Part shown: one piece after another, positions 35,707 to 45,710 of the stretch
Layout: each line of letters begins with the position of its first letter
Position numbering within the stretch: the stretch's first letter is position 1
DNA from: Cupriavidus basilensis OR16
GTDB lineage: Bacteria; Pseudomonadota; Gammaproteobacteria; Burkholderiales; Burkholderiaceae
Direction of reading: 5' to 3'
DNA: 64,000 nt
Assembly: GCF_000243095.1 (NCBI RefSeq)
Contig: NZ_AHJE01000081.1
Span: forward strand, 1-64,000
Notes under the pieces: generated by a model
The model's database searches: none
What the model was told of the DNA's origin: nothing
The model's input: only the letters and a program-made list of their open reading frames with translations
Translations under genes and position numbers: made by a program

Positions 35707-37863
35707 TCAGGGCTTCTTTGGCCGTACTGCGTCTGCGGTACCCTGGATGAAAGCCTGGATCTTTACCACGTCCTCCTCGGTCAGCTTGCCGGTGAAATCC
35801 GGCATGCCCTGCTGCACGAAGGGGCCGTTGAACACGATCTTGCCCAGGTTCTCGATCAGGCCGGGCCCGACGTAAGCCAGATTGGGGATATTGCCGCCCT
35901 TGTCCACCCCCGGCACCCCATGGCAGAACACGCAGTTGTTGACGTACAGCTTCTGCCCTTCCTGCACATGAGCCGGGTTGTACTTCACGCCGGACAACAA
36001 CTCGGCCATCGGATACGCCGCCGCTTGCGGGGCCTTGGCCTTGCCGCCCACGGCGAAGGTGTAGACCGTGCCGGGCGCCTTGCGGTCGGTGGCGCGCGCG
36101 CTCAGGCCGAACACGCCGCCCCAGCCTACCGCGATCGACACGTACTGCTGGCCGTCGACAAGGTAGGTGACCGGGGGGGCCACCACCCCGGTACCGACCG
36201 GCGTCTCCCAGAGTTTCTCGCCGGTGGCCGCGTGATAGGCAATGAAGCGGCCGTCCGCGGTGCCCTGGAACACCAGGTTGCCGGCCGTGCTCAGCGTGCC
36301 GCCGTTCCACGGTCCCGCATAGTCCTGGTGCCAGACCGCCTTCTGCGCGACCGGGTCCCATGCGATCAGCCTGCCGAAGGGCTTGCTCTTGGGCGGCTCG
36401 GCATTGACCAGCATGCCGAGGTTCCATCCCACCCCGCTGTGCGCTTCCTGGGAGTCCTTCTGGTTGCGCGCCCAGGCCTTATCGTCCGCTAGGGTGAGGG
36501 GCACGTGCTGCGCCGGAATATAGGCCAGGCCGGTGCGCGAGTTGAACGACATGGCATGCCAATTGTGTGCGCCGAACGGGCCGGGCACCATGTCGACCGG
36601 CTTGCCGCTGGTGCTGGCTAGCGGGTTCTCCACCGGACGCCCATCCTTGTCGTATCCCGTGGCCCAGTTCACGTCGACGAAGTTCTTCGCGGAGATGAAC
36701 TTGCCGTTGGTACGGTCGATCACGAAGAAGAAGCCGTTCTTCGGCGCGTGCAGGATCACCTTGCGCGGCTGGCCGTCGATCTTGAGGTCGGCCAGGATGA
36801 TGTCCTGCGTCGAGGTGTAGTCGGAGTTGTCGCCCGGCGTTTCCTGGTAGTGCCAGACGTATTCGCCGGTATCGGGATTGAGCGCCACCACCGAGGCCAG
36901 GTAGAGATTGTCGCCACCGCCGGGGCTGCGCAGCCTGCGGCTCCAGGGCGCGCCGTTACCCGTGCCGATATACATCAGGTTCAGATCGGGATCGAAGGCC
37001 ATGGTGTTCCACACGGTGCCGCCGCCGCCATTGAGCCAGTACTTCCCGCTCGGGTCCCAGGTGCCGGCCGCGCGGGCCATGGCCTCGTTCTCGAATGGCT
37101 TGGCGGGGTCTCCCGGCACCGTGAACCAGCGCCACCGCTGCGCGCCGGTCTCGGCGTCGTAGGCGGTGATGTAGCCGCGCGCGCCGTACTCCGCCCCACC
37201 GTTGCCGATGATGACCTTGCCCTTGTACACGCGCGGTGCGCCGGTGATGGTGTAGGAGAACTTGTGGTCCACCACGGTGTCCTGCTCCCACGCCTTCTGG
37301 CCGGTCGCGGCGTCGATGGCCACCAGCCGGCCATCGAAGGCGCCCACGAAGACCTTGCCCTTGTAGACCGCCACGCCACGGTTCACCACGTCGCAGCAGC
37401 CCCTGTAGCCGAGATTGCGCGGCACCTTGGGATCGTAGGTCCAGAGCCGCTTGCCGGTGCGCGCGTCGATGGCATGGACCACGCTCCACGGCGCCGTCAC
37501 ATACATCACGCCGTCGACCACCAGCGGCGTGGCCTCGACCCCGCGCGTCGACTCCAGGTCATAGGACCAGGCCAGGCCCAGTTTCGCGGCGTTGCCGGTG
37601 TTGATCTGGTCGAGCTGGCTGAAGCGCGTTTCCGCGTAGTCCAGCCCATAGGAAGGCCAGTTGGCGGTTCCGCGCTCATTGGCGCGGATCGCCGCGCCGT
37701 CGATACCCGCGGTGATGGCGCGCACCTTTTGCACACTGAGTGGCCTGGTGCCCGCGGTGTCGGTGGCGAGCGCCGTACCCGCCGGCAATGCCAGCGCAAC
37801 CGCCGCCGTTCCCAGCCACAGCGCCGCTACCCTGTCCTGCTTGTTCCTGCTTCTTCTCGTCAT
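35707..37863 (-). CDS. Quinohemoprotein alcohol dehydrogenase (type II, PQQ and heme c)
   Basis: This periplasmic enzyme (718 aa) oxidises primary alcohols to aldehydes with PQQ and passes electrons through its own cytochrome c domain. A signal peptide (residues 1 to about 33) precedes an eight-bladed propeller. The vicinal disulfide is in YRGCCDVVNRG; GNGGAEYGARG and GTGNGAPW hold calcium ligands; TPGDNSDYTSTQD holds the likely catalytic aspartate. The C-terminal heme site is CVFCH with a later methionine in QQGMPDF. It resembles tetrahydrofurfuryl or ethanol dehydrogenases. It is the last gene of the ALDH-outer-membrane protein-qADH operon behind the sigma-54 promoter at 40353. Function depends on PQQ made by the genes at 59.6-62.8 kb. 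Confidence 0.94.
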   Translation of the reverse strand: MTRRSRNKQDRVAALWLGTAAVALALPAGTALATDTAGTRPLSVQKVRAITAGIDGAAIRANERGTANWPSYGLDYAETRFSQLDQINTGNAAKLGLAWSYDLESTRGVEATPLVVDGVMYVTAPWSVVHAIDARTGKRLWTYDPKVPRNLGYRGCCDVVNRGVAVYKGKVFVGAFDGRLVAIDAATGQKAWEQDTVVDHKFSYTITGAPRVYKGKVIIGNGGAEYGARGYITAYDAETGAQRWRWFTVPGDPAKPFENEAMARAAGTWDPSGKYWLNGGGGTVWNTMAFDPDLNLMYIGTGNGAPWSRRLRSPGGGDNLYLASVVALNPDTGEYVWHYQETPGDNSDYTSTQDIILADLKIDGQPRKVILHAPKNGFFFVIDRTNGKFISAKNFVDVNWATGYDKDGRPVENPLASTSGKPVDMVPGPFGAHNWHAMSFNSRTGLAYIPAQHVPLTLADDKAWARNQKDSQEAHSGVGWNLGMLVNAEPPKSKPFGRLIAWDPVAQKAVWHQDYAGPWNGGTLSTAGNLVFQGTADGRFIAYHAATGEKLWETPVGTGVVAPPVTYLVDGQQYVSIAVGWGGVFGLSARATDRKAPGTVYTFAVGGKAKAPQAAAYPMAELLSGVKYNPAHVQEGQKLYVNNCVFCHGVPGVDKGGNIPNLAYVGPGLIENLGKIVFNGPFVQQGMPDFTGKLTEEDVVKIQAFIQGTADAVRPKKP

Positions 37864-37887
37864 GGTCTGCTTTCCTGTCAGGTCCGG

Positions 37888-38793
37888 TCAAAATACTTTG
37901 AGCACGCGGAGATTGAAACGGCTGCCTTCCATGGGCCCGTTGCGCACCGAGATGTCCTGCCCATAGGTGCCCAGCACCTGCACGGTCGGCGTCGGGAACC
38001 ACGCCATCCCCAGTGAAAACTTGGAAGTATTGGTGTTGTCGTTGCGGGAGATACCGTTCACCTTGCTTTCGCCGCCGGCCGTGTAGGACAGCCCGCCACG
38101 GATGTCGAAGGTATCGGTGAAGTTGTAGCGCAGCCAGCCCTGGCCCTGGAACAAGGGCGCCTGCTTCAGGCTGGCCGAAGCCGCGCCAAACTTGTTGTTG
38201 TCGCCATAGAAGGTCACGTCGGCGATCAGGTCGAGCGTGAGCTTGCCGGCCAGGGGCGTGATGTAGCCCGCCTGCAAGGCGAACTTCCAGCGGTTCTCGC
38301 CAAGGTTAAGGGCCCGCTCCTTGTCGTAGCTGCCAACGGGCACGTAGAGGAACGGGGTTATGCCGAAGTACCGTTTCTGCTGCGGCTGGTTGACCAGCCA
38401 TACGGTCGCGGCCAGGATCGGATCGCCCATGCCGCCGCTGCTGCCGAGCCCGCTCAACTGGTCGCGCCCGCGCAGGTTGCCGAATGGCAGCAGGATCTGC
38501 GGGTCGACAGTGAAGCCGGCGATGTCCATGAAATGCACCAGGCGCGCAATGCCGATGTCCGAGTTCAGGTGGCCGCCGGCCACCTGGCTGCCGCTGGCGT
38601 AGACCTTGTCGCGCTCCGCGTGCTGGTAGTAAAGCATGCCCAGGTTGGTGCCCGCCGGCAGCGCGGTATAGTCGCCGGCGTCCACGTCGATGGCGTGCGC
38701 GGGCGCCGCCGCCAGCAGCAGGGCCGCGATGGCGCCGCCATGGCGCAGGGCCGAGCGCGCCCTGCGGCGCAAGGCCGTTCCTTGTTGCTCCAT
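37888..38793 (-). CDS. Outer-membrane beta-barrel protein (Phenol_MetA_deg / SphX-like transporter)
   Basis: This 301-residue protein has a signal peptide ending APAHA, then a series of amphipathic strands and a C-terminal phenylalanine (LRVLKVF), all signs of an outer-membrane channel. GTNLGMLYYQHAERDKVY near the N-terminus and the sequence around PFLYVPVGSYDK match the family often annotated as a transporter or MetA-pathway phenol degradation protein. It lies between the ALDH and the quinohemoprotein genes, 24 bases from the latter, so it is likely the entry channel for the alcohol. GGAGGAGAC precedes ATG 38793. Confidence 0.87.
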   Translation of the reverse strand: MEQQGTALRRRARSALRHGGAIAALLLAAAPAHAIDVDAGDYTALPAGTNLGMLYYQHAERDKVYASGSQVAGGHLNSDIGIARLVHFMDIAGFTVDPQILLPFGNLRGRDQLSGLGSSGGMGDPILAATVWLVNQPQQKRYFGITPFLYVPVGSYDKERALNLGENRWKFALQAGYITPLAGKLTLDLIADVTFYGDNNKFGAASASLKQAPLFQGQGWLRYNFTDTFDIRGGLSYTAGGESKVNGISRNDNTNTSKFSLGMAWFPTPTVQVLGTYGQDISVRNGPMEGSRFNLRVLKVF

Positions 38794-38879
38794 GTCTCCT
38801 CCATCTTTTTGTTGTGTGCCCATGCCGCGGCACGGCCCGAGGGCCGTGCCGGGTCTGACGGGCTGGATGCCGCAGGCGC

Positions 38880-40298
38880 TCAGGCTGCCTGCGGGCGCGC
38901 GATATTGATCACGCTCAGTTGTGCATATTCGGCCAGGCCTTCGGCGGCGAACTCCACGCCCACGCCGGACTCCTTGGCGCCCACCAGGGGGATGTGGGGA
39001 CCGAAATGCAGGTGATGGTTGACCCAGGCAGTGCCCACGTCGAGCCGCTGCGCCACGGCATAGGCACGCGCCTGGTCGGACGACCAGACCGAGCCGCCCA
39101 GCCCGTAGGGCGAACCGTTCACGCGCGCCACGGCATCGTCCAGGTCTTCGTACCTGAGCACCGGCAGGATCGGCGCGAACTGTTCCTCGGCAACCAGCGC
39201 ATTGGTGTCGGGCAGGTCGCGCACGATGGTGGGCGCGATAAAGTAGCCGTCGCCCTTGAGCGCGGCGCCACCGGCCAGCACCTTGCCGTCGCGCCGGGCC
39301 ACGGCCAGGAAGCGGCCGGCCTTGTCGAACTGCATGGCGTTCTGCAGCGGCCCGAGGGTCACGCCAGACTCGGCGCCGTTGCCGACCACGGCCTGCCTGG
39401 CCAGTTCGGCCAGCGCATCGCAAAGCGCATCATGGATAGCGGCATGCACGTACAGGCGCTTGAGCGCCAGGCATACCTGCCCGCAGTTGTAGAAGGCGCT
39501 GCCGAAGATCCTGGGCGCGATTTCCGCCACGTTGGCGTCGTCGAGCACGATGGCACCGTCGTTGCCGCCAAGCTCCAGCGTGATGCGCTTGAGGCGGGGC
39601 CCGGCGCTCTCCATCACCTTCTTGCCCGTCGCGGTGGAGCCGGTGAACGAGACCTTGGCCACGTCGGGATGCGACGTCAGCAGGCCGCCCAGATCGTTGA
39701 GATCGGTGATCACGTTGAGCACGCCCGCAGGGAAGATGCCGTTGGCGATGGCACCAAGCTGGAGCGAAGCCAGCGGCGTGGTCGGCGCGGGCTTGAGCAC
39801 CACGGTATTGCCCATCAGCAGCGCGGGCGCGATCTTGTAGGCGGCGATCAGCACCGGGAAATTCCACGCGGCAATGGCGGCGACCACGCCCAGCGGCTTG
39901 TGATGGACTTCGATGCGATGGGTGGCGTCGTCCTGCACCACCGATACCGGCAGTTCCATGCCGGCGATATGGCGCACGAACGCCAGCGCGAACTGCAGCT
40001 CCTGGCGCGCTTCGGCCAGCGGCTTGCCCTGCTCCAGCACCAGCGACGCGGCGAGGTCTTCCGCGTTGGCCGCCATTTCGTCGGCGAAGCGCAGCAGCAA
40101 GGCGCGGCGTGCTGGCAGCCCGAGCGCCGCCCAGGCCGGCTGGGCCGCCTTGGCCGCGGCCACGGCTGCGTGCACATCGCGCTCGGTAGCGCGGGATACC
40201 GTATTGAACACCTTGCCCGTGGCGGGATTGATCACGTCCAGCAGGGCTCCGCCCTCAACCAGCTTGCCGCCGATCACCAGTGCTGCATTGCTTGGCAT
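38880..40298 (-). CDS. NAD(P)-dependent aldehyde dehydrogenase
   Basis: This cytosolic aldehyde dehydrogenase (472 aa) oxidises the aldehyde produced by the alcohol dehydrogenase. AWNFPVLIAAYKIAPALLMGN and KPAPTTPLA form the cofactor site, TLELGGNDG has the general-base glutamate, and NCGQVCLALKRLYV contains the catalytic cysteine. Length is normal. It is the first gene of the operon, about 55 bases after a sigma-54 promoter. Confidence 0.94.
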   Translation of the reverse strand: MPSNAALVIGGKLVEGGALLDVINPATGKVFNTVSRATERDVHAAVAAAKAAQPAWAALGLPARRALLLRFADEMAANAEDLAASLVLEQGKPLAEARQELQFALAFVRHIAGMELPVSVVQDDATHRIEVHHKPLGVVAAIAAWNFPVLIAAYKIAPALLMGNTVVLKPAPTTPLASLQLGAIANGIFPAGVLNVITDLNDLGGLLTSHPDVAKVSFTGSTATGKKVMESAGPRLKRITLELGGNDGAIVLDDANVAEIAPRIFGSAFYNCGQVCLALKRLYVHAAIHDALCDALAELARQAVVGNGAESGVTLGPLQNAMQFDKAGRFLAVARRDGKVLAGGAALKGDGYFIAPTIVRDLPDTNALVAEEQFAPILPVLRYEDLDDAVARVNGSPYGLGGSVWSSDQARAYAVAQRLDVGTAWVNHHLHFGPHIPLVGAKESGVGVEFAAEGLAEYAQLSVINIARPQAA

Positions 40299-40352
40299 AT
40301 TGTCCGTCTCCTTTGTCTGTGCAGGTAGCGCTCATGCGCTCGCACTGCTTAC

Positions 40353-40368
40353 TGCAAAGGCCGTGCCC
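40353..40368 (-). promoter_or_regulatory. Sigma-54 promoter of the ALDH-qADH operon
   Basis: On the minus strand the sequence is GGGCACGGCCTTTGCA, matching the -24/-12 consensus TGGCACG-N4-TTGCW at every key base except the first. GG and GC are correctly spaced, and the predicted start lies about 45 bases before the ALDH ATG. Confidence 0.8.
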
Positions 40369-40478
40369 GGCGCACCGCGTGCGCGCTCGCTGGTCATCGC
40401 ATCCGCGCCATCCGGCGCGTTGCAGCCGCGCGCCGCGCCTGAGGGACGCAGGTGTGCGCGCAAGCGGCGCCGCACTCC

Positions 40479-40517
40479 TGTCTCAAACTGCGCCGGTGTC
40501 TCGACACAACTGAGACA
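40479..40517. promoter_or_regulatory. Candidate upstream activator sites for the ALDH operon
   Basis: TGTCTCA (40479-40485), TGTCTC (40497-40502) and GAGACA (40512-40517) form nested inverted repeats about 165 bases upstream of the sigma-54 start. The same half-site forms a perfect palindrome at 42643-42657 in front of the AcoR-like activator gene. Confidence 0.6.
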
Positions 40518-40527
40518 TGGGGGAAAA

Positions 40528-40567
40528 GGAAAAAGCCCCCGATAACCGCCATGCGATCATCGGGGGC
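40528..40567 (-). terminator. Rho-independent terminator of the AcoR-like regulator gene
   Basis: GCCCCCGAT and ATCGGGGGC (both read on the minus strand) form a nine-base stem, followed on that strand by TTTTTCCTTTT. It lies 26 bases after the regulator stop. Confidence 0.85.
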
Positions 40568-40592
40568 CTTGAAGGCGCTAGTCCAGGTGCGA

Positions 40593-42453
40593 TCAGCCGC
40601 GGTTGTGGCGCGCCAGCTTGCGATACAGGGTGGCGCGCGAGATGCCCAGCGCGCGCGCAGCCTGCGAGCGATTGCCACTGAGCTGAGCCAGGGTCCTGTG
40701 GATCAGTTCGTTCTGCACATCCGCCATGACGGTGGATTGGCCAAGGGCTCGCGGCGCCTCCAGCGCCGGTGTGCCGATCGCTGTCGCCACCCAGCAGTCG
40801 TCGAAATGCTCGCGCCGCACGATTTCGCTGCCGCCGGACAAGGCAATGGCTGCGCGCAGCACCTGGTGGAGTTCGCGTACGTTGCCAGGCCAGTGGTGCG
40901 ACATGACCAGGGCCATGGCATCGGCGTCGAGCCGCTTGGACCGCCCGCGCACGAGCGACTGCAGGACGGACGCCACCAGCTCGGGCATGTCCGTGCGCTC
41001 GCGCAGGGCCGGCATGCGCACCGACAGGCCGTTCAGGCGGTAGAACAAGTCCTCCCGGAAGGTGCCCTCGCGAACCAGGTCGCGGCACCGGCTTGCTGCT
41101 GCCGATCCGGGTCAGGCTGCGCTCCTGCAGCACGCTCAGCAGCCGGGTCTGCAGCGCCAGCGGCATATCGCCGATCTCATCCAGGAAGAGCGTGCCATGA
41201 TCGGCCTGTTCAATCTTGCCCGCGCTGCCGCCCTTGCGGCTGCCGGTAAATGCACCGTCGGCATAGCCGAACAGTTCGGCTTCGGCCAGGCTTTCGGGAA
41301 TCGCCGAGCAGTTGAGCGAGACGAACGCTTCGCCCGGTCGGCTGGCCTCGTGCAAGGCACGCGCCAGCATACTCTTGCCGGTACCTGTCTCGCCCAGCAG
41401 GATCACCGGCACCTGCTCGCGAATCACAGTCACGGCCTTCTCGACGGCGCGGGACAGCGCCGCATCGGCAATCACGCATGACCCGTTGTCGGCCGGCTTG
41501 CCGCCATCGCCGCCATGCTGCTGACGCCCGCGCGTCGGCGCCGCAGGCTGGTCAAGCGAAACAAAGAAGCGCTCGCCGCCGAGCGCGCTCAGCGAGCCAT
41601 GGCTGGATGCCGCCGTGCCATGCAGACCGCTGGCGAAGACCTGCCGCAGTTCGGTACCGGTACCGCCAGCGCCGCGCAGTTTCAGCATCTGCCGTGCGGC
41701 ACGGTTGGCGGCTGCAATCACGTCATCGCCCGAGATCGCGACAATGCCCTCGGCCGGCGTATGCAGCATGCGATGGTCATGATGCAGATGCAGGATGCGG
41801 CAGCCATGCAGCCTGGCGTACAGCCGGTTCTCGATCGACATGGCGGCCGACTGCACGAGGCTGAGCGCGTAGCTGGGCAGGTCCACGCCAAAACCGGTGA
41901 TGTCGATCACGCCGATCAGCCGGTCGTGGCAGTCGTAGATCGGCGCCGCCGCGCATACCACATCGACAAGCTCATTGAGATAATGCTCGCCGCGCCGTAT
42001 CTGCACCGCCCCGCCGCCTTCGATCAGCACGCAGGCAGGTGCGTTGGTGCCGAGCGAACTCTCGCACACGCGCTTGCCGCCCCGCAGCACTGCCGCGGCA
42101 GCCGGGCCAATGCCAGCGCGGGCGCTCGCGTTGGAGCTGACAATCATGCCGTCGGCATTGGTGCAGAACACGAGCCAGTGCTGCGCGGGAAACGCGCGCG
42201 CCAGAATCTCCATGTCCTCGCCGCAGGCGTCGATCAGCACCCGATGTTCATCCTCGATCAATTGCAACTGCGTGCGCGAGACAGCAGTGCTGAACAGCGC
42301 CTGATCCTCCGGCCGCATGCCGGCGCTAGAGGCGCGCTGCCAGCTCTTGGCAATCAGGTCAGATACGGCCCCGGGAGGAATGCGCTTCCCTTCGAAAAAA
42401 TTCTGTCTCGCAAGCTGCACGTCTGTTGCCAGCCCATTCGATGCGTGCCTCAT
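40593..42453 (-). pseudogene. AcoR-like sigma-54-dependent activator, with a deletion in the AAA+ domain
   Basis: This is a bacterial enhancer-binding protein with an N-terminal GAF-type sensor, an AAA+ domain (GETGTGKSM Walker A, GAFTGSRKGG sigma-54 contact loop, GTLFLDEIGDMP Walker B) and a C-terminal Fis helix-turn-helix (RSQAARALGISRATLYRKL). At about 41085 the frame changes: KPVP is followed in another frame by RDLVREGTFREDLFYRLNG. The intervening dozen residues, which normally contain the Sensor I segment (V-R-x-I-A-A-T), are absent. A deletion of about 30 bases, perhaps between short TGCCG repeats, explains this. If real, the regulator cannot activate sigma-54 promoters; the second activator at 55556-57601 could substitute. 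Confidence 0.82.
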
Positions 42454-42929
42454 TCAGTAGTCTCCGTACTGTCTTGTTCTAATGGCGGTAACTGCCGCTG
42501 CTACCGCGGCGGGGGCGCTCGCCGGAGAAGAACTGTAAGTGACGCCCCCCCTGTTTTCAAGCGCATGACGGTGCGGCACATGGTTTTCACCTAGCGGACA
42601 AAGACGAGACCGGCTCCCGTTCCACGAAGCGAGCGGCACACCGTCTCAAATTGAGACAGTGCTAGGCCGCGATGGCAGGTACAAGACAGTCCCTCGACGA
42701 TCGAGGGCCAATCTCGACGGCTCTCATTTGGCTCGTGGCTCGGAACCTATCGTGCGGGTCACGGCGCATCGCTAAGGTATCGCGGGCCGCCGTTGCGCCA
42801 TGTGGGCGCCATGTGGGCGCCATTTTCGACGCGGCCTCCTGGCTGGGCACGCAGGCGGGATCAACTTCGGGCAGCAAAAACGCAGCCCAGCGCCTAGTCT
42901 TTCCTTGTGGTAGCCGTCAGGAGAGCGTG
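42454..42929. other. Upstream region of the AcoR-like regulator and the DUF6494 gene
   Basis: No gene is supported. It holds the palindrome at 42643-42657 and a repeated ATGTGGGCGCC at 42798-42820. Short frames exist but lack similarity and ribosome sites. Confidence 0.4.
42643..42657. promoter_or_regulatory. Perfect palindrome, candidate activator binding site
   Basis: GTCTCAAATTGAGAC is a seven-base inverted repeat with a one-base centre, about 195 bases upstream of the AcoR-like gene. It shares the TGTCTCA half-site with the ALDH operon upstream region, which suggests that the regulator acts on both. Confidence 0.6.
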
Positions 42930-43136
42930 ATGAACGAAGAAACCTTCAACCTCAGCATCCGCAAGTTCCTCAAAGTCGTCGGCGTGAGCTCGCAGCGGGA
43001 AATCGAGCAGGCGGTGTCCAGAGCGATCGCCGCGGGCACCATCACCGGAACCGAGCGCTTCCCGGTCGTGGTCACGCTGGAACTGGCCGCCTTGCAGTTC
43101 AAGGCCCAGTTCGATGGCGAAATTCAGCTCGAGTGA
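42930..43136 (+). CDS. DUF6494 family protein, 68 aa
   Basis: This small acidic protein starts MNEETFNLSIRKFLKVVGVS and has a helical middle (REIEQAVSRAIAAG), then strands (FPVVVTLELAALQ). It matches my memory of the widespread DUF6494 family, whose role is unknown. CAGGAGAGCG provides a good ribosome site. It is convergent with the DUF255 gene. Confidence 0.7.
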   Translation: MNEETFNLSIRKFLKVVGVSSQREIEQAVSRAIAAGTITGTERFPVVVTLELAALQFKAQFDGEIQLE

Positions 43137-43232
43137 AGTCGCTTGCCAAAGCACTGGCGCCCACGCGATCGCTGGAATCAAGGTGTGCGCGAAGAGCGTC
43201 CTTGGCTTCGCAATGGCCTCTTTGCTTGCCCC

Positions 43233-45284
43233 TTAGCGATCCTGTTCCGGGAAACTGGCGCCTGCATGCCGCGTTGAAGCCACGGGTGCCCCGCTCCAGG
43301 ACGCGCAGCGTTCAAGCAGCGCCTTGCCACTGGTAACCGGCGCTGCGCAGGTGCGATGCCGGCACACGTAGGCTGCCGGACGGCCCTTGACCGGCCGCCG
43401 CCCGTGGCCGATCGGGACGTCCTCGGCAAATGCCAGGACGCGTGCCGGCAAGTACGCGCGGTGAACGCTTTGCACGAGGCCGGCGGCAGCCGCCTTGTCG
43501 CCGGCAAGAATGATCTCGAACGGGCCGCGCTGCGCGAAGTCCCGGGCGGCCAGCAGGTGCACGAAGCCGGCCGGGGCCGCGGCGGCGGCGGCGCGGTATC
43601 TCCGGAATTCGTCCTCGGCAAGGTCGCGGTAGACGTCGCGGCCGGTGAGCGCATGCAAGCGCAGGAAGGCGAACACACTAGTTGAGATACCCGACGGCCA
43701 GGCGCTGTCGTGCGGCGCGCGGGGCCTATGCACCAATGGCTCGCCATCGCGGGGCGTGAAATACAGCCCGTCGTCGCGGAACTTGTCGAGGATGAGCGCC
43801 ACGAGTTCGACTGCGCGATCCAGGTAACGCTTGTCGAAGCAGGACTCGTACAGGTCGATCAGAGCGTTGGCCAGCAAGGCATAGTCTTCGAGAAACCCGG
43901 GCACCTTGGCTGTCCCGTCCTTCCAGGCCCGGTACACGCCACCGTCCGGCATGGTGAGTTTCTCCTGGATAGCGCTGGCGGCACGCCTCGCGGCGGCGAG
44001 GTGCGGGGGGCAGCCCGTCGCCTGGTAAGCCGCACAGAGTCCCTGGATCATGAGGCCGTTCCAGCCGGTGAGTATGTTGTCGTCACGGGCCGGGCGAGCA
44101 CGCCGGGCGCGCGCTGCAAACAGCCGCCCGCGCCAGTCTTCGAGGCGCGCCTCGTCAAATGGGTCCAGCGTGGCCGCGCGGTTGAGGACCGACGTACCGC
44201 GCGCGAAATTCCCACCGTCGGTCACGCCGTAGGCCCGGCACGCCAGCGCGCCCTCGGATGCCCCCAGGACAGCCCTCACCTCGGCCGGTGTCCAGACATA
44301 AAACCGGCCTTCCTCGCCTTCGCTGTCGGCATCTTCGCCAGCATAAAAGCACCCGTCAGGGTGTGTCATGTCCCGCACAATGTACGCGATGGCTTCCTCG
44401 AAGACACGGCGCCAGGCCGGCTTGCCGGTCAGGCGATAGGCGTCCGCGTACAGCGTGACAAGCTGGCCGTTGTCGTAGAGCATCTTTTCGAAGTGGGGCA
44501 CGGCCCAACGTTCGTCGACGCTATAGCGGGCAAAGCCACCGCCAAGCTGGTCATGGATGCCGCCGGCCGCCATGCCGTCGAGCGTGCGCTCCAGCGCCGC
44601 AAGCAGCACGGGTTCACCCGTCCGTTGACAGATGCGCAGCACAAGGTCGTAGCCGCTTGCGTTGGGAAACTTGGGCGCGCCGCCCAAGCCGCCATGTGTC
44701 GGGTCGGTGTCTTGCGCCAGGGCACGGGCTGTCTGCGCGGGCAGGTCCTCGACTTCGGCGGCTTCCCGGCCCAGGTCAACCAGGTCAAGCTGTCGGAACC
44801 CGAGCCGAAACTGTTCGATCATGTCGCGCAGCTCGCCGCGGCGATGCGTCCAGGCTTCGCTCAGGCTCAGCAGCACGCGCACGAACCCAGGGCGGCCGTA
44901 GCGGTCATCCGGCGGGAAGTAGGTGCCGCCAAAAAACGGTTCTCCTTGTGGCGTCAGGAACACCGTGAGCGGCCAGCCGCCGCCCTGCCCCATCATCAGG
45001 GGCACTTTCTGGTAGATGTCGTCGATGTCGGGACGCTCCTGCCGATCCACCTTGATGCTGATGAAACGCGCGTTCATCAAGCCGGCGATGCGGGGATTCT
45101 CGAACGATTCGTGCGCCATGACGTGGCACCAATGGCACGCGGCGTAGCCGACCGAAAGCAGAACCGGTTTGTCGTCCTCGCGCGCGCGGCGAAATGCTGC
45201 TTCGCTCCAGGGATACCAGTCGACTGGATTCGCCGCATGTTGCCGTAGGTAAGGCGAGGTTTCCGTGGCGAGCCGGTTTGTCAT
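43233..45284 (-). CDS. Thioredoxin-fold DUF255 protein (YyaL / SPATA20 family)
   Basis: This 683-residue protein has an N-terminal thioredoxin-like domain ([32 protein letters not shown] with a C-x2-C pair) and a long six-hairpin glycosidase-like domain ([16 protein letters not shown] region). Homologues are widespread and act in redox or protein homeostasis; the exact reaction is unknown. ATG 45284 is used (GGAG six bases upstream); the frame is open for 210 more bases but that part is not conserved. The C-terminal 70 residues read less regularly than in relatives. It heads a stress-related neighbourhood. Confidence 0.88.
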   Translation of the reverse strand: MTNRLATETSPYLRQHAANPVDWYPWSEAAFRRAREDDKPVLLSVGYAACHWCHVMAHESFENPRIAGLMNARFISIKVDRQERPDIDDIYQKVPLMMGQGGGWPLTVFLTPQGEPFFGGTYFPPDDRYGRPGFVRVLLSLSEAWTHRRGELRDMIEQFRLGFRQLDLVDLGREAAEVEDLPAQTARALAQDTDPTHGGLGGAPKFPNASGYDLVLRICQRTGEPVLLAALERTLDGMAAGGIHDQLGGGFARYSVDERWAVPHFEKMLYDNGQLVTLYADAYRLTGKPAWRRVFEEAIAYIVRDMTHPDGCFYAGEDADSEGEEGRFYVWTPAEVRAVLGASEGALACRAYGVTDGGNFARGTSVLNRAATLDPFDEARLEDWRGRLFAARARRARPARDDNILTGWNGLMIQGLCAAYQATGCPPHLAAARRAASAIQEKLTMPDGGVYRAWKDGTAKVPGFLEDYALLANALIDLYESCFDKRYLDRAVELVALILDKFRDDGLYFTPRDGEPLVHRPRAPHDSAWPSGISTSVFAFLRLHALTGRDVYRDLAEDEFRRYRAAAAAAPAGFVHLLAARDFAQRGPFEIILAGDKAAAAGLVQSVHRAYLPARVLAFAEDVPIGHGRRPVKGRPAAYVCRHRTCAAPVTSGKALLERCASWSGAPVASTRHAGASFPEQDR

Positions 45285-45710
45285 CATAGGCTCCAGCTTG
45301 ATCCGGTAGAACAACTGTGGCGCAGAACAAGGCGCGCTGCAAGCGCGCAGAACCTCCACTCCGGGTGTCTCATCGTGTGAGGGAGGCATTGACGCTTCGC
45401 CAATTGACGTGAGGCCGTCGGCACCTATGACCAATTCAGGTGAAGGGCGTCTGAACGCAAGCAGTGGGGTCTGCGCTTCCAATTGTCGCCTTGCCATCTC
45501 ACGCCGACCGGCGCGAAACGGTAACCGGCTCCAGGGTCCTCGATCCAGGCAGGCAAGGAGAGCGGCATGGGAACCGCCCCCGCAAACCTATAATCAGTAG
45601 GCACACGCATACGCTCTCTCGGCGGAAAGACTCTCTCGGCGGAAAGACATTGTCCCCATGCGTCAGCCCGTGCCTAACGGCCTGTCAACCGTTTTGTATG
45701 GAGGTGTTCC
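45285..45710. other. Intergenic region between the DUF255 and GYD genes
   Basis: It contains the divergent promoters of the two genes and the 17-base tandem duplication at 45614-45647. No further gene or RNA is supported. Confidence 0.35.
45614..45647. repeat. Perfect 17-bp tandem duplication
   Basis: CTCTCTCGGCGGAAAGA occurs twice head to tail, about 65-100 bases upstream of the GYD-domain gene. It would alter spacing in that promoter or leader region. Confidence 0.85.

Noticed and set aside
43710-45248. 512-residue plus-strand frame
   Set aside because: Shadow of the DUF255 gene on the opposite strand.
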